From Verrucomicrobiaceae bacterium (lineage in GTDB: Bacteria; Verrucomicrobiota; Verrucomicrobiia; Verrucomicrobiales; Verrucomicrobiaceae): a DNA stretch of 5,867 nucleotides. Each line of letters starts with the position of its first letter. Position 1 is the first letter of the stretch. The stretch lies in the NCBI GenBank assembly GCA_021151605.1, contig JAGKWZ010000351.1, positions 1-5,867 of the forward strand, in the 5' to 3' direction. Shown one piece after another: positions 1 to 5,867 of this stretch. Both the position numbers and the translations under genes were made by a program. The notes below the pieces were generated by a model. The model searched no databases, had not been told where the DNA came from, and saw nothing but the letters and a program-made list of their open reading frames with translations.

Positions 1-22
1 GGCTATCCCGTTGGAAAACACG

Positions 23-42
23 TATTTTTAATATTAAAAATA
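23..42. promoter_or_regulatory. Perfect 20-bp AT-only palindrome upstream of the operon
   Basis: The sequence TATTTTTAATATTAAAAATA equals its own reverse complement over all 20 bases, and the symmetry breaks at the flanking G22/G43 pair. It lies 41 bp before the first gene, inside a stretch (24-60) that has only 3 G/C in 37 bases. It could be an operator for a dimeric regulator, an AT-rich protein-binding site, or the remains of a terminator from an upstream gene. It has no GC stem, so it would be a weak terminator. The palindrome is seen directly; its role is inference. Confidence 0.5.
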
Positions 43-62
43 GATTATTTACATCTTATAAC
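34..62 (+). promoter_or_regulatory. Possible sigma70-type promoter for the four-gene operon
   Basis: TTAAAA (34-39, 4 of 6 to TTGACA) is followed after 17 bp by TATAAC (57-62, 5 of 6 to TATAAT). The -35 element lies within the right half of the 20-bp palindrome, so a protein bound there would block it. A start around 68-70 would leave almost no leader before the AAGGA ribosome site, which counts against this exact placement. AT-rich sequence also gives chance matches easily. The operon promoter could equally lie left of the window. Confidence 0.3.
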
Positions 63-68
63 CATCTC

Positions 69-73
69 AAGGA
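69..73 (+). promoter_or_regulatory. Ribosome binding site of the first gene
   Basis: AAGGA lies 10 nt before the ATG at 84 and 6 nt before an out-of-frame ATG at 80. The ATG at 84 is taken as the jetA start because an in-frame TGA at 78-80 rules out any longer product. The frame opened at 80 ends after only 38 codons. Confidence 0.5.
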
Positions 74-83
74 TACCTGATGG

Positions 84-1352
84 ATGATCAACCCGAAGAG
101 TCTGGTCTCAGCCCTGCACAGTCACTGGGAGGTGATGATCGCTCTCACAACGTTGAGCCGCGAGTACCCTGCTTTTTCCAGCGAAATGGTGCTTGAAGAG
201 ATTGCCAAGGCTCATACCACTAAAAATCAGGAAGAGCATGAAGCCTTGCTACGGCAACTCATCGGCACCGAGCTTCTCAGCCTCCACTCCCGTAGCAATA
301 CGCTGGAAATTCATCCACTGGTGCAGGAGTTCGTTCGAGGCCTGATGCGCGAACACGAGCTAGGGCTTTCAGAGGTCTTGCGCGTCCGGGTTTCCGCCAT
401 CAAAGACACAACCAACTCGCTGGTCGATGGCCTCCAGTCCATGAAAATGGAGCAGATTGTCTCTGCTTGCCGCAAGCTCAACGAATTGTTCAGACAGATT
501 GCCCAGCAGCTGGATCAGGACAGGCACGCGATCCACGAAATTGCGGAGCGCGCTAAAACCGCAGGTGGAGGTATCCCTGCCTCACGCCGTTATCGGGAGG
601 TCATCGAAGCCTATGACCAATATATTCTGCCCATGACGGAAATGATGGATAGCGGCCCGACAGGAACATTCTCGGCACACATGGATAAAGCGATCCGAAC
701 ACTGGAAGGCGGGCGGGAAAAACTGCTGATACAGGGAGCCCTGTATCGCCATCAAGAACAACTGAATCTGGTGAACGGTCAGGCCAAAGAGCTGCAACGG
801 CAAGGACGGTTGATCCTCAAGGAATGCTCGGACACCCTGTTGCCGTTGCGCGATGAGCTTCGCCAGCATAATACGCTGTCACAGTCGATCAGCTATCTGC
901 TGGGCCAGATTCGCAAACGCGGCCTGAACAAGACCTTGCCCGAGGCTAGCCTTCCTTTATGGCAGAGAGACTCCGAACGGCAAATCCGGATCAACGACAA
1001 GTTGCTCGACTACATGGCGGGAGCCATGTGCTTCACGCCACAGGAAACCCCATTCCCCAATGATGCGCCAGGAGACATGCCGGCGCCATCCGACCTCATC
1101 AATGAACGGGAACTCCGAGAGATTCTGGCATCAGACCTGCCAGTCGCTGATTTGCTGCAATGGCTCCACAAGCGCCATCCGGACCTGCAGGATGTGACGC
1201 TGCTCAGGCTCTACCACACCCTGATTCACGAAGATCAGCACTGGACCGCTTATCAATCTGACCGTCAACAGGAATACGCGCTGACCACCGTGCGTATCAC
1301 ACATTACCCACATGGCCTGATAACGGCCCGAAGCGAATCCCCCCATGAGTAA
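84..1352 (+). CDS. jetA: Kleisin-like subunit of Wadjet/Mks complex (JetA/MksF-like)
   Basis: Probable kleisin that bridges the two heads of the SMC-like ATPase dimer and carries the KITE partner. It is a 422-residue soluble protein with no signal peptide or membrane segment. Residues about 1-95 look like a winged-helix domain, with short helices followed by a basic/hydrophobic strand around LLSLHSRSNTLEIHPLVQEF. Residues about 95-310 are almost entirely helical, including an RRYREVIEAYDQYILPM segment (168-184) like that seen in MksF/JetA proteins. A proline-rich linker (about 318-338) leads to a small C-terminal domain (about 340-415), which in kleisins normally binds the ATPase head. The start at 84 is fixed by an in-frame TGA at 78-80. 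The gene overlaps jetB by 8 nt. Kleisins are poorly conserved, so the call leans on operon position and fold-like pattern as much as on sequence. Confidence 0.7.
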   Translation: MINPKSLVSALHSHWEVMIALTTLSREYPAFSSEMVLEEIAKAHTTKNQEEHEALLRQLIGTELLSLHSRSNTLEIHPLVQEFVRGLMREHELGLSEVLRVRVSAIKDTTNSLVDGLQSMKMEQIVSACRKLNELFRQIAQQLDQDRHAIHEIAERAKTAGGGIPASRRYREVIEAYDQYILPMTEMMDSGPTGTFSAHMDKAIRTLEGGREKLLIQGALYRHQEQLNLVNGQAKELQRQGRLILKECSDTLLPLRDELRQHNTLSQSISYLLGQIRKRGLNKTLPEASLPLWQRDSERQIRINDKLLDYMAGAMCFTPQETPFPNDAPGDMPAPSDLINERELREILASDLPVADLLQWLHKRHPDLQDVTLLRLYHTLIHEDQHWTAYQSDRQQEYALTTVRITHYPHGLITARSESPHE

Positions 1353-1923
1353 CGCCGCGACCATCCCTCTGGACAGGCTGCCATCCTTGTCAGAGATATT
1401 CAGCCACTTGAACAGCGGCAAGCACCTGAACCGCCTTCAGGATCATGACTTGTGGGTTGAGCTTGAACGCGAGGAGCCGCAATACCGAATCCTGTTCGAG
1501 AGACTGGGTTTTACCCTGCGGTTTGACCAGCGAGGATTCGCCTGGCTGCATGAAAAGAATGCCAGTACAGACCTGCATAAGAACTCCCGGAAGTTGGCTC
1601 TGTTCTTCATGCTCATCTTTCAGCATCAGGCAGACCTGGGGAAACATTTGAGGGGCTTTGCCGAGTGGGCCATTGACCGCTCTGTTCTGGGAGTGATCTT
1701 TGACAAGAACCGAACTCTCCTGGAGGCAAGCGAAACTGCCCCGTTGGACTTTATTGAAAAATGGCCCGCCCTGGCCTGCCGATATGGATTTGCGGTCACG
1801 GAGCATCAAGGCTGGCGACTCCTTCCCGCCGTGTGGCGTTATCTGGATCTCTTTCAGGAATTGGCTGCCGACTCCGTGGCACCCGACCATGACCATCACT
1901 CCGAACATGAGGGCGGCAGCTAA
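1345..1923 (+). CDS. jetB: Small KITE/winged-helix subunit (JetB/MksE-like)
   Basis: A 192-residue protein whose size and position match JetB/MksE, the small tandem winged-helix subunit that dimerises and binds the kleisin. Residues 14-68 carry the typical pattern: a helix ending in a short loop (LNSGKHLNRL), then LWVELEREEPQYRILFERLGFTL, then a wing strand ending in GFAWL. A hydrophobic helix (about 84-98, LALFFMLIFQHQADL) follows, then a second winged-helix-like part (about 130-175). The tail 181-189 (DHDHHSEHE) is rich in His, Asp and Glu and looks disordered. The ATG lies inside the end of jetA (ATGAGTAA) with no clear ribosome site in front, so translation is probably coupled. The stop overlaps the jetC start by one base. 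Confidence 0.7.
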   Translation: MSNAATIPLDRLPSLSEIFSHLNSGKHLNRLQDHDLWVELEREEPQYRILFERLGFTLRFDQRGFAWLHEKNASTDLHKNSRKLALFFMLIFQHQADLGKHLRGFAEWAIDRSVLGVIFDKNRTLLEASETAPLDFIEKWPALACRYGFAVTEHQGWRLLPAVWRYLDLFQELAADSVAPDHDHHSEHEGGS

Positions 1924-4694
1924 TGCACTACGGATTCCAAAAGCTGGGACTGCTCAACAGCGGTGGCTATCAACGCGCAGAGATGCCGCTGGACGCAGCC
2001 GTCTCTCTCATTGCCCCGAACAATACCGGCAAGACCACACTCATCAACGCGCTACAGTTCTTGCTGATCATTGATAAGCGCCACATGGATTTTGGCGCGC
2101 ATGACCTTGAATCCAGTCGCCGTTTCTACTTTCCAGACAATGGAGCCTACATCCTGCTTGAAGTGTCCCTCCCGGGCGGAACTGCGGTTCTGGGATGCGT
2201 AGGCAAGGGTTTTAGCCATGAGTACGAATACTTTACGTATCAGGGCGAGCTTAACCTCGACGATTATCGGACAGACAACGGGCAAACCGTCCGACACCCG
2301 CAGTTGGTGCAGCATCTGGCGCAACGGCAAAAGCGTGCGTTCATCCTGCGCCAAGACGAATTCACCAGTGCAATTTATGGGCAGCGCAAGCGACTTTCCG
2401 GAGAGCCCGATATTCGCATTTTCCGCCTGACACAACCGTCACTGATCCGGTCATTCCAGCGAGTCATGGGGCAGACACTGAAATTGGAATCCCTCAGTGC
2501 CGCCAAGATCAAAGAGCATTTGCTGCACATCTTCAGCCATGAACTCCATGATGCGAATGTCGACTTCAAGAAAAACTGGGACAAGGCCTTTGCCGATGTC
2601 GAGGCCTCACGACGTCAATACACGGCAGCCTTCCGACAGAAGGAAAGAATTAACCGCCTGGAAGCATTACACACCAAGCGGCGTGAGCTTCGCGGGAAGA
2701 TACGGTATTTCCGCCCAATCGTTGAACGACAGCTGGAAGAGTGGCATGCGTACTATGCACACCAACATGAGCAGTTTGTCACGCTCATCAATGCAATAAC
2801 AGCTGATAAGGCATCTCTACGATCCAAGCTGATGGATGGCAGCAAACAGTTAGGCGTTTTGGAGGCCGCTCTTGAACGGCTGAATGAAACTGACAGAGAG
2901 TGCGAAGCCCTCAGTATCAAGCTGGCGCTGGTCACTCATCGGGGAATCCTTGAACAACGCCATGCCGCCGCTACACAGGCATATGAAAGCGCCATCACCC
3001 AAATCGGGCAAGTTGATGGCCGTTCCACGAACGACCTGAATCGGGAACTGCTCGATTATGAGCGGAAACAACGGGAAATGCGTCAGGCCCTGGAAAACCT
3101 GGGCGACAACCTCTATCTACACCTCAAGACGTGCCTGCCGCCAGAACAGTTGACGGCGCTCAATCGTAGCTTCAGCAGGCAAACCATGCAGTTGCCAGCC
3201 TCCGCGTTTGACATGGAGCCAGAGACATTGGGCTCATGGCTGGCTTCCAGCCTGTCTCCGGATCAGGAAAGCCTGCAACTCCCGGGGCTTAATCTTCGCC
3301 TAAGCAACCTTTCTCCCCAGTTCACAGAACGCGGACGTGATGAAATAGAGGCTGATTTGCACAATATCAGCCCCCGCATTCTGGAGGTTCGGAAAAAGCT
3401 GGAAACCGCCGCCGACCTGAAAATCGCCAAAGAGCAGAAAGCCCGACTTGAAGCGGAGCGCACAGCCATCCAGAAAGAGCTGGAAGAGTTTGATACTTGG
3501 CAAGAACTGTGCACTGAGCAAGAGACCCGCAATCGTCAACGCCACCTCCATGAGGAACAAATCCGCAGCATACAAGCAGAGCTCGACCACGCCGAGGCTA
3601 AAGACAGCGAGCTGACTCAGCAACGACTGGCAGTTGACCAGCAGCTAACGCAGCTGGAAAACCAGAATAAGACGATCGGTGACCTGAAGCGGGAAAGACG
3701 GGATTTATCTCAGGCATTCACGGATATCGAGACCCTCCCGCACACGCCATGGATCAGCAAGTCCGCCCCTTCCCTGAACGAGCTTGCGCAAACGCTCACT
3801 CAATATCAGGATGACTGCAAGGAGCTTGCCCAACAGAATCAGAACGTCACCTCCTTGCTCCTTGATATCCGCAAGGAAGGCCTGAACAAGTTCGATCTGA
3901 TGGATAGCGAAGATAGCGAGGCGGAGTCGATCATCTCCTTTTTCCATCACCTTCCGCAGGAATTGGAAGCCATCGAACGTAGCGCTCGAAGCGCTGTCGT
4001 TGAGGTCACCTCCTCCTTACGTTCGCTCCGGGGAAACCTGGACACGTTCAAAAACCGGATATATGAGTTCAACCGCCTTATCGGGCAACGCAAGCTGTCC
4101 GACCTGGCCGTTTTCAGGATCAACGCCATTAACGACCCCATGCTGGTGGGCGCCATGGAACAACTGATTGCAACGGCCGAAACCGTAGACCAACAAGGAA
4201 CCTATGCCCTTTTTGATCAAACCAGCATTCTGGATGACCGCTCCATCAATCTGGCCAAAGAGCGCCTGATAGAGGCGGGTGAAAAGTTTGGCGGACTGCG
4301 TGTGGAGCACTTCTTTGAGCTGGAGTTCGAGGTCGGCAAGAAGGACCGCAAGCCAGAATCATTCAAGGAAATGGATAAAGCCGCCTCGAACGGCACGGTA
4401 TTGATGGCCAAGCTGATCACCGGCCTGGCCATGCTGCATCTCATGCTGGACCCACGCCATCGTGTACGAGCCGTCTGCTATCTCGACGAGGCCTTGGCAC
4501 TCGACCCCGCCAACCAGCGCAGCTTGATTGATACCGCTGACGGATTCGGTTTCTCATTAATCCTCGCTTCTCCAGCGCCGCTCATCACGGCACGCTACTG
4601 CATCCCGATTACGACGCTCAACGGGAAGAACCAGATCAGCAAGAAGCATTGGCAACTATTGGAGCACCTTGAAGCGGGGGCACGCGCAGGATGA
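1923..4694 (+). CDS. jetC: SMC-like coiled-coil ATPase (JetC/MksB-like)
   Basis: Predicted motor of the complex: an ABC/SMC-type ATPase thought to extrude DNA loops by ATP-driven head engagement. The N-terminal head (about 1-205) has a Walker A motif at 31-39, APNNTGKTT, with K37 and T38 as nucleotide-binding residues, and a possible Q-loop at Q144 (LRQDEF). Long charged heptad-rich helices run about 206-400 and 476-720. They flank a non-coiled middle part (about 400-475) that may be a hinge, with another break near 600-620. The C-terminal head (about 725-923) has SNGT at 822-825 where SMC proteins carry LSGG, then Walker B VCYLDEA (D855, catalytic E856) and a D-loop ALDPAN. The expected switch histidine is absent; LASP (881-884) sits there. 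At 923 aa it is shorter than canonical SMC proteins and than the JetC proteins I know (about 1,100). The start overlaps the jetB stop, with GAGGG (1909-1913) 9 nt upstream as ribosome site. Confidence 0.85.
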   Translation: MHYGFQKLGLLNSGGYQRAEMPLDAAVSLIAPNNTGKTTLINALQFLLIIDKRHMDFGAHDLESSRRFYFPDNGAYILLEVSLPGGTAVLGCVGKGFSHEYEYFTYQGELNLDDYRTDNGQTVRHPQLVQHLAQRQKRAFILRQDEFTSAIYGQRKRLSGEPDIRIFRLTQPSLIRSFQRVMGQTLKLESLSAAKIKEHLLHIFSHELHDANVDFKKNWDKAFADVEASRRQYTAAFRQKERINRLEALHTKRRELRGKIRYFRPIVERQLEEWHAYYAHQHEQFVTLINAITADKASLRSKLMDGSKQLGVLEAALERLNETDRECEALSIKLALVTHRGILEQRHAAATQAYESAITQIGQVDGRSTNDLNRELLDYERKQREMRQALENLGDNLYLHLKTCLPPEQLTALNRSFSRQTMQLPASAFDMEPETLGSWLASSLSPDQESLQLPGLNLRLSNLSPQFTERGRDEIEADLHNISPRILEVRKKLETAADLKIAKEQKARLEAERTAIQKELEEFDTWQELCTEQETRNRQRHLHEEQIRSIQAELDHAEAKDSELTQQRLAVDQQLTQLENQNKTIGDLKRERRDLSQAFTDIETLPHTPWISKSAPSLNELAQTLTQYQDDCKELAQQNQNVTSLLLDIRKEGLNKFDLMDSEDSEAESIISFFHHLPQELEAIERSARSAVVEVTSSLRSLRGNLDTFKNRIYEFNRLIGQRKLSDLAVFRINAINDPMLVGAMEQLIATAETVDQQGTYALFDQTSILDDRSINLAKERLIEAGEKFGGLRVEHFFELEFEVGKKDRKPESFKEMDKAASNGTVLMAKLITGLAMLHLMLDPRHRVRAVCYLDEALALDPANQRSLIDTADGFGFSLILASPAPLITARYCIPITTLNGKNQISKKHWQLLEHLEAGARAG

Positions 4695-5581
4695 GTCGCC
4701 CATTAGCATCAGCCTTGGAAAAGCTTAGCCATTCAGCCGGCATGCTGCCCTCCAGCCACTTCACCGAGAAAGAAAAGCAGGCTCTCAACAGCTTTCGCCA
4801 GCAGACCGGAATCATTGAACAAGTCAGAGAAGGACGAGGCACACGTTATGTCATCAAGGACCGGGATAGCCTGATGCTGCACCTGACAACCTGGCGGCCG
4901 CACGAAGCAACGGACCTGGAAACCGAACTTCCACCCAGAGCCATCAACATCGCTACCACCAGAGATAGCAAACGCGGCTCTCACCACCATGAGATACACT
5001 ATCTTTTACTCAAGGCCACCGGCAACCAAGTCTGTTGGGCAAGCACTGACGGACAGTCTCTGGATCTCTCTCGGCAAACACAGCAAAGCGGTGCGGGAGC
5101 CATCGCAATACACGCAAGCGACGCCTGGCAAACAGCCAGCCCTTTATGGCTGGTGGAGAACCAGGCCATGTTTGATCGGATGGATTGGCTCCCAAAAGGC
5201 ACGGAAGCATCCGTCTGCCTGTATCAAGGCCAGTTGCATGGTCTTCTTCTGAAATGGCTCCAGACTCGGCAGAGAGCACCGGAAGTCATCCTTTTTCCCG
5301 ACTACGATGGCGTTGGCCTGCTCAATTACGCCCGCTTGCTGGAACACTGCCAAAGCCCTTGCCAGTTCTGGCTTATGTCCGACTGGGAAAGTCTACTGAC
5401 AACCTACGGCAACCCGGACATCTGGAACCGGCCAAAGAATCTGGAGGATTTCCACAATGCCAAGCGCAGACTCGCCTCACAGCCTGCCGCCAATACACTC
5501 CTCCCTCTCATGAATACCATGCAAACAAAAGGGCTCGCCCTGGAGCAAGAGGTGCTCTGGCTGCAACCCCTCTGCCCATAG
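4691..5581 (+). CDS. jetD: TOPRIM-fold nuclease subunit (JetD/MksG-like)
   Basis: Probable effector nuclease that cuts the plasmid DNA held by the complex. It is a 296-residue protein. The N-terminal part (about 1-65) resembles a winged helix, with FTEKEKQALNSFRQQTGII and then a basic hairpin REGRGTRYVI. A DSKRG segment (92-96) follows, before the TOPRIM-like core. The core has the conserved acidic residue in LWLVENQ (E156), then a segment YQGQLHG (178-184), then the DxD motif FPDYDGVGL (D204, D206). These three acids form the usual metal site of TOPRIM enzymes, and JetD proteins share this ENQ...DxD layout. LALEQE (282-287) near the C-terminus also matches the end of JetD proteins. All key acids are present, so it looks active. 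It is shorter than the type I JetD proteins I recall (nearly 400 aa), mainly at the N-terminus. The ATGA overlap with jetC indicates coupled translation; the ribosome site is weak. Confidence 0.8.
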   Translation: MSRPLASALEKLSHSAGMLPSSHFTEKEKQALNSFRQQTGIIEQVREGRGTRYVIKDRDSLMLHLTTWRPHEATDLETELPPRAINIATTRDSKRGSHHHEIHYLLLKATGNQVCWASTDGQSLDLSRQTQQSGAGAIAIHASDAWQTASPLWLVENQAMFDRMDWLPKGTEASVCLYQGQLHGLLLKWLQTRQRAPEVILFPDYDGVGLLNYARLLEHCQSPCQFWLMSDWESLLTTYGNPDIWNRPKNLEDFHNAKRRLASQPAANTLLPLMNTMQTKGLALEQEVLWLQPLCP

Positions 5582-5601
5582 CCTGCACCAGCCCCATCAA
5601 A

Positions 5602-5614
5602 GCTGAACATCAGC
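5602..5614. terminator. Small hairpin between convergent genes, possible weak terminator
   Basis: GCTGA-ACA-TCAGC forms a 5-bp stem with a 3-nt loop in the 42-bp gap between jetD and the convergent gene. There is no T-run after it on the + strand. On the - strand it is followed only by TTTGATG. It is the only hairpin seen in the gap, but it is weak and may be chance. Around it a short imperfect direct repeat, CAGCC(C)CATCAA, occurs at 5589-5600 and 5612-5621. Confidence 0.25.
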
Positions 5615-5623
5615 CCATCAAGA

Positions 5624-5867
5624 TCAGGCAGGGGCCAACCTCGCCAACAGCGCGGCATTCTGCGTCTCCATCGCCTCCAACCGGCCGCGCAGGATTGCCG
5701 CCTCCTCCCCCGCTTTGGCCATCACCTGACGAACCTCAGCCAACTCTCTCCGCCCGCTCTCAGCCTGACGCTCGATTTCCGCCCCTTTCGCTTCGGCCGC
5801 AGCCAACTGCCGCCGCAAGACCTCCGTCTCGGTACGTGCCGCCGCTTCGGCCGCCACCAGCTTTTCC
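5624..5867 (-). CDS. C-terminal part of an Ala/Glu-rich coiled-coil protein, KfrA-like (partial)
   Basis: Only the last 80 or so codons are in the window. The stop (TGA) is at 5624-5626, and the reading frame stays open to the right edge, so the true start lies outside. A GTG at 5855-5857 is not taken as the start because coding continues upstream of it (EKLVAAEAAAR). The visible protein is a single long charged helix rich in Ala, Glu, Arg and Leu (for example EAAILRGRLEAMETQNAALL), ending in LARLAPA. This looks like the coiled-coil tail of KfrA-type proteins, which have an N-terminal DNA-binding domain and are found on plasmids and in accessory regions. That domain is not visible here, so the family call is tentative. 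The gene is convergent with the jet operon and GC-richer than it (about 66% against about 50-55%), which suggests a different origin. Confidence 0.55.
   Translation of the reverse strand, partial: EKLVAAEAAARTETEVLRRQLAAAEAKGAEIERQAESGRRELAEVRQVMAKAGEEAAILRGRLEAMETQNAALLARLAPA

Larger units (their letters stand above)
84..5581 (+). other. Wadjet-like (JetABCD / MksFEBG) operon
   Basis: Four same-strand genes with overlapping ends: 8 nt for A/B (ATGAGTAA), 1 nt for B/C (TAATG) and 4 nt for C/D (ATGA). The order of a kleisin-like protein, a small winged-helix partner, an SMC-like ATPase and a TOPRIM nuclease is the signature gene order of Wadjet anti-plasmid defence and of the related Mks condensins with MksG. 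The overlaps imply one transcript and coupled translation, which suits subunits of one complex. Internal ribosome sites are weak, with only a GAGGG before jetC. Function is assigned by architecture and motifs, not by a database match. Confidence 0.8.

Noticed and set aside
23..42. Rho-independent terminator of an upstream gene
   Set aside because: The palindrome is entirely A/T, has no GC stem, and no upstream gene end is visible in the first 22 bases.
80..196. 38-codon frame starting at the ATG at 80 as a real small gene
   Set aside because: It lies inside jetA, has no recognisable features, and the jetA frame is clearly the coding one. Kept only as a possible effect on initiation.
1390..1908. 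Long antisense reading frame (172 codons) opposite jetB
   Set aside because: It lies wholly opposite a well-supported gene, has no recognisable domain or ribosome site, and such frames are common opposite GC-moderate coding sequence.
1700..2074. Out-of-frame + strand reading frame (124 codons) across the jetB/jetC junction
   Set aside because: It overlaps two genes with clear family features and its own protein has no coherent domain pattern. It is a shadow frame.
1923..4694. Rad50/SbcC or RecF/RecN-type repair ATPase
   Set aside because: No zinc-hook CxxC in the middle, no SbcD-like partner, and the flanking kleisin, KITE and TOPRIM genes point to a Wadjet/Mks complex.
4691..5581. Topoisomerase VI A subunit / Spo11-like protein as the identity of the last gene
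   Set aside because: The TOPRIM acids are compatible, but the operon setting, the ENQ and LALEQE motifs and the lack of an evident catalytic-tyrosine winged-helix domain fit JetD better.
1..5867. CRISPR array, tRNA, rRNA or insertion sequence
   Set aside because: No regularly spaced repeats, no cloverleaf-type sequence and no transposase were seen. Coding sequence fills nearly all of the window.

Overview
The window holds one complete, tightly packed four-gene operon on the + strand (84-5581), followed by the 3' end of a convergent gene on the - strand that runs off the right edge. The four proteins (422, 192, 923 and 296 aa) match, in order and in visible motifs, the Wadjet/Mks-type plasmid-defence complex. 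They are a kleisin-like subunit (JetA/MksF), a small winged-helix KITE-like subunit (JetB/MksE), an SMC-like coiled-coil ATPase (JetC/MksB) and a TOPRIM-fold nuclease (JetD/MksG). The identification rests on gene order, sizes, a Walker A motif with a distal Walker B motif separated by long heptad-rich helices, and the E...DxD TOPRIM residues of the last protein. It was not confirmed by any database search.

Layout: 1-83 is a very AT-rich leader with a perfect 20-bp palindrome (23-42), a possible sigma70-type promoter and a Shine-Dalgarno-like AAGGA. The genes jetA, jetB, jetC and jetD overlap by 8, 1 and 4 nt, so they are almost certainly co-transcribed and translationally coupled. A short spacer (5582-5623) with a small hairpin separates jetD from a convergent alanine/glutamate-rich coiled-coil protein of KfrA-like character (stop at 5624).

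In studied Wadjet systems the SMC-kleisin-KITE complex extrudes loops on DNA, recognises small closed circles, and the TOPRIM subunit cleaves them, which restricts plasmids. These genes would be expected to act the same way. This version is compact: JetC is 923 aa and JetD 296 aa, both shorter than the type I proteins as I remember them. Its ATPase also has unusual motifs (SNGT in place of LSGG, and no evident switch histidine). It is therefore a divergent Wadjet-like system, and I cannot assign its subtype without a comparison.

The host is a bacterium. Moderate GC in the operon (about 50-55% in hand-counted stretches), the codon choice and the KfrA-like neighbour fit a proteobacterium, most likely gamma. 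Genus cannot be read from the window. The right flank is clearly GC-richer (about 66% over 5641-5820 by hand count) and the leader is AT-rich. This fits a defence cassette inserted in an accessory region.
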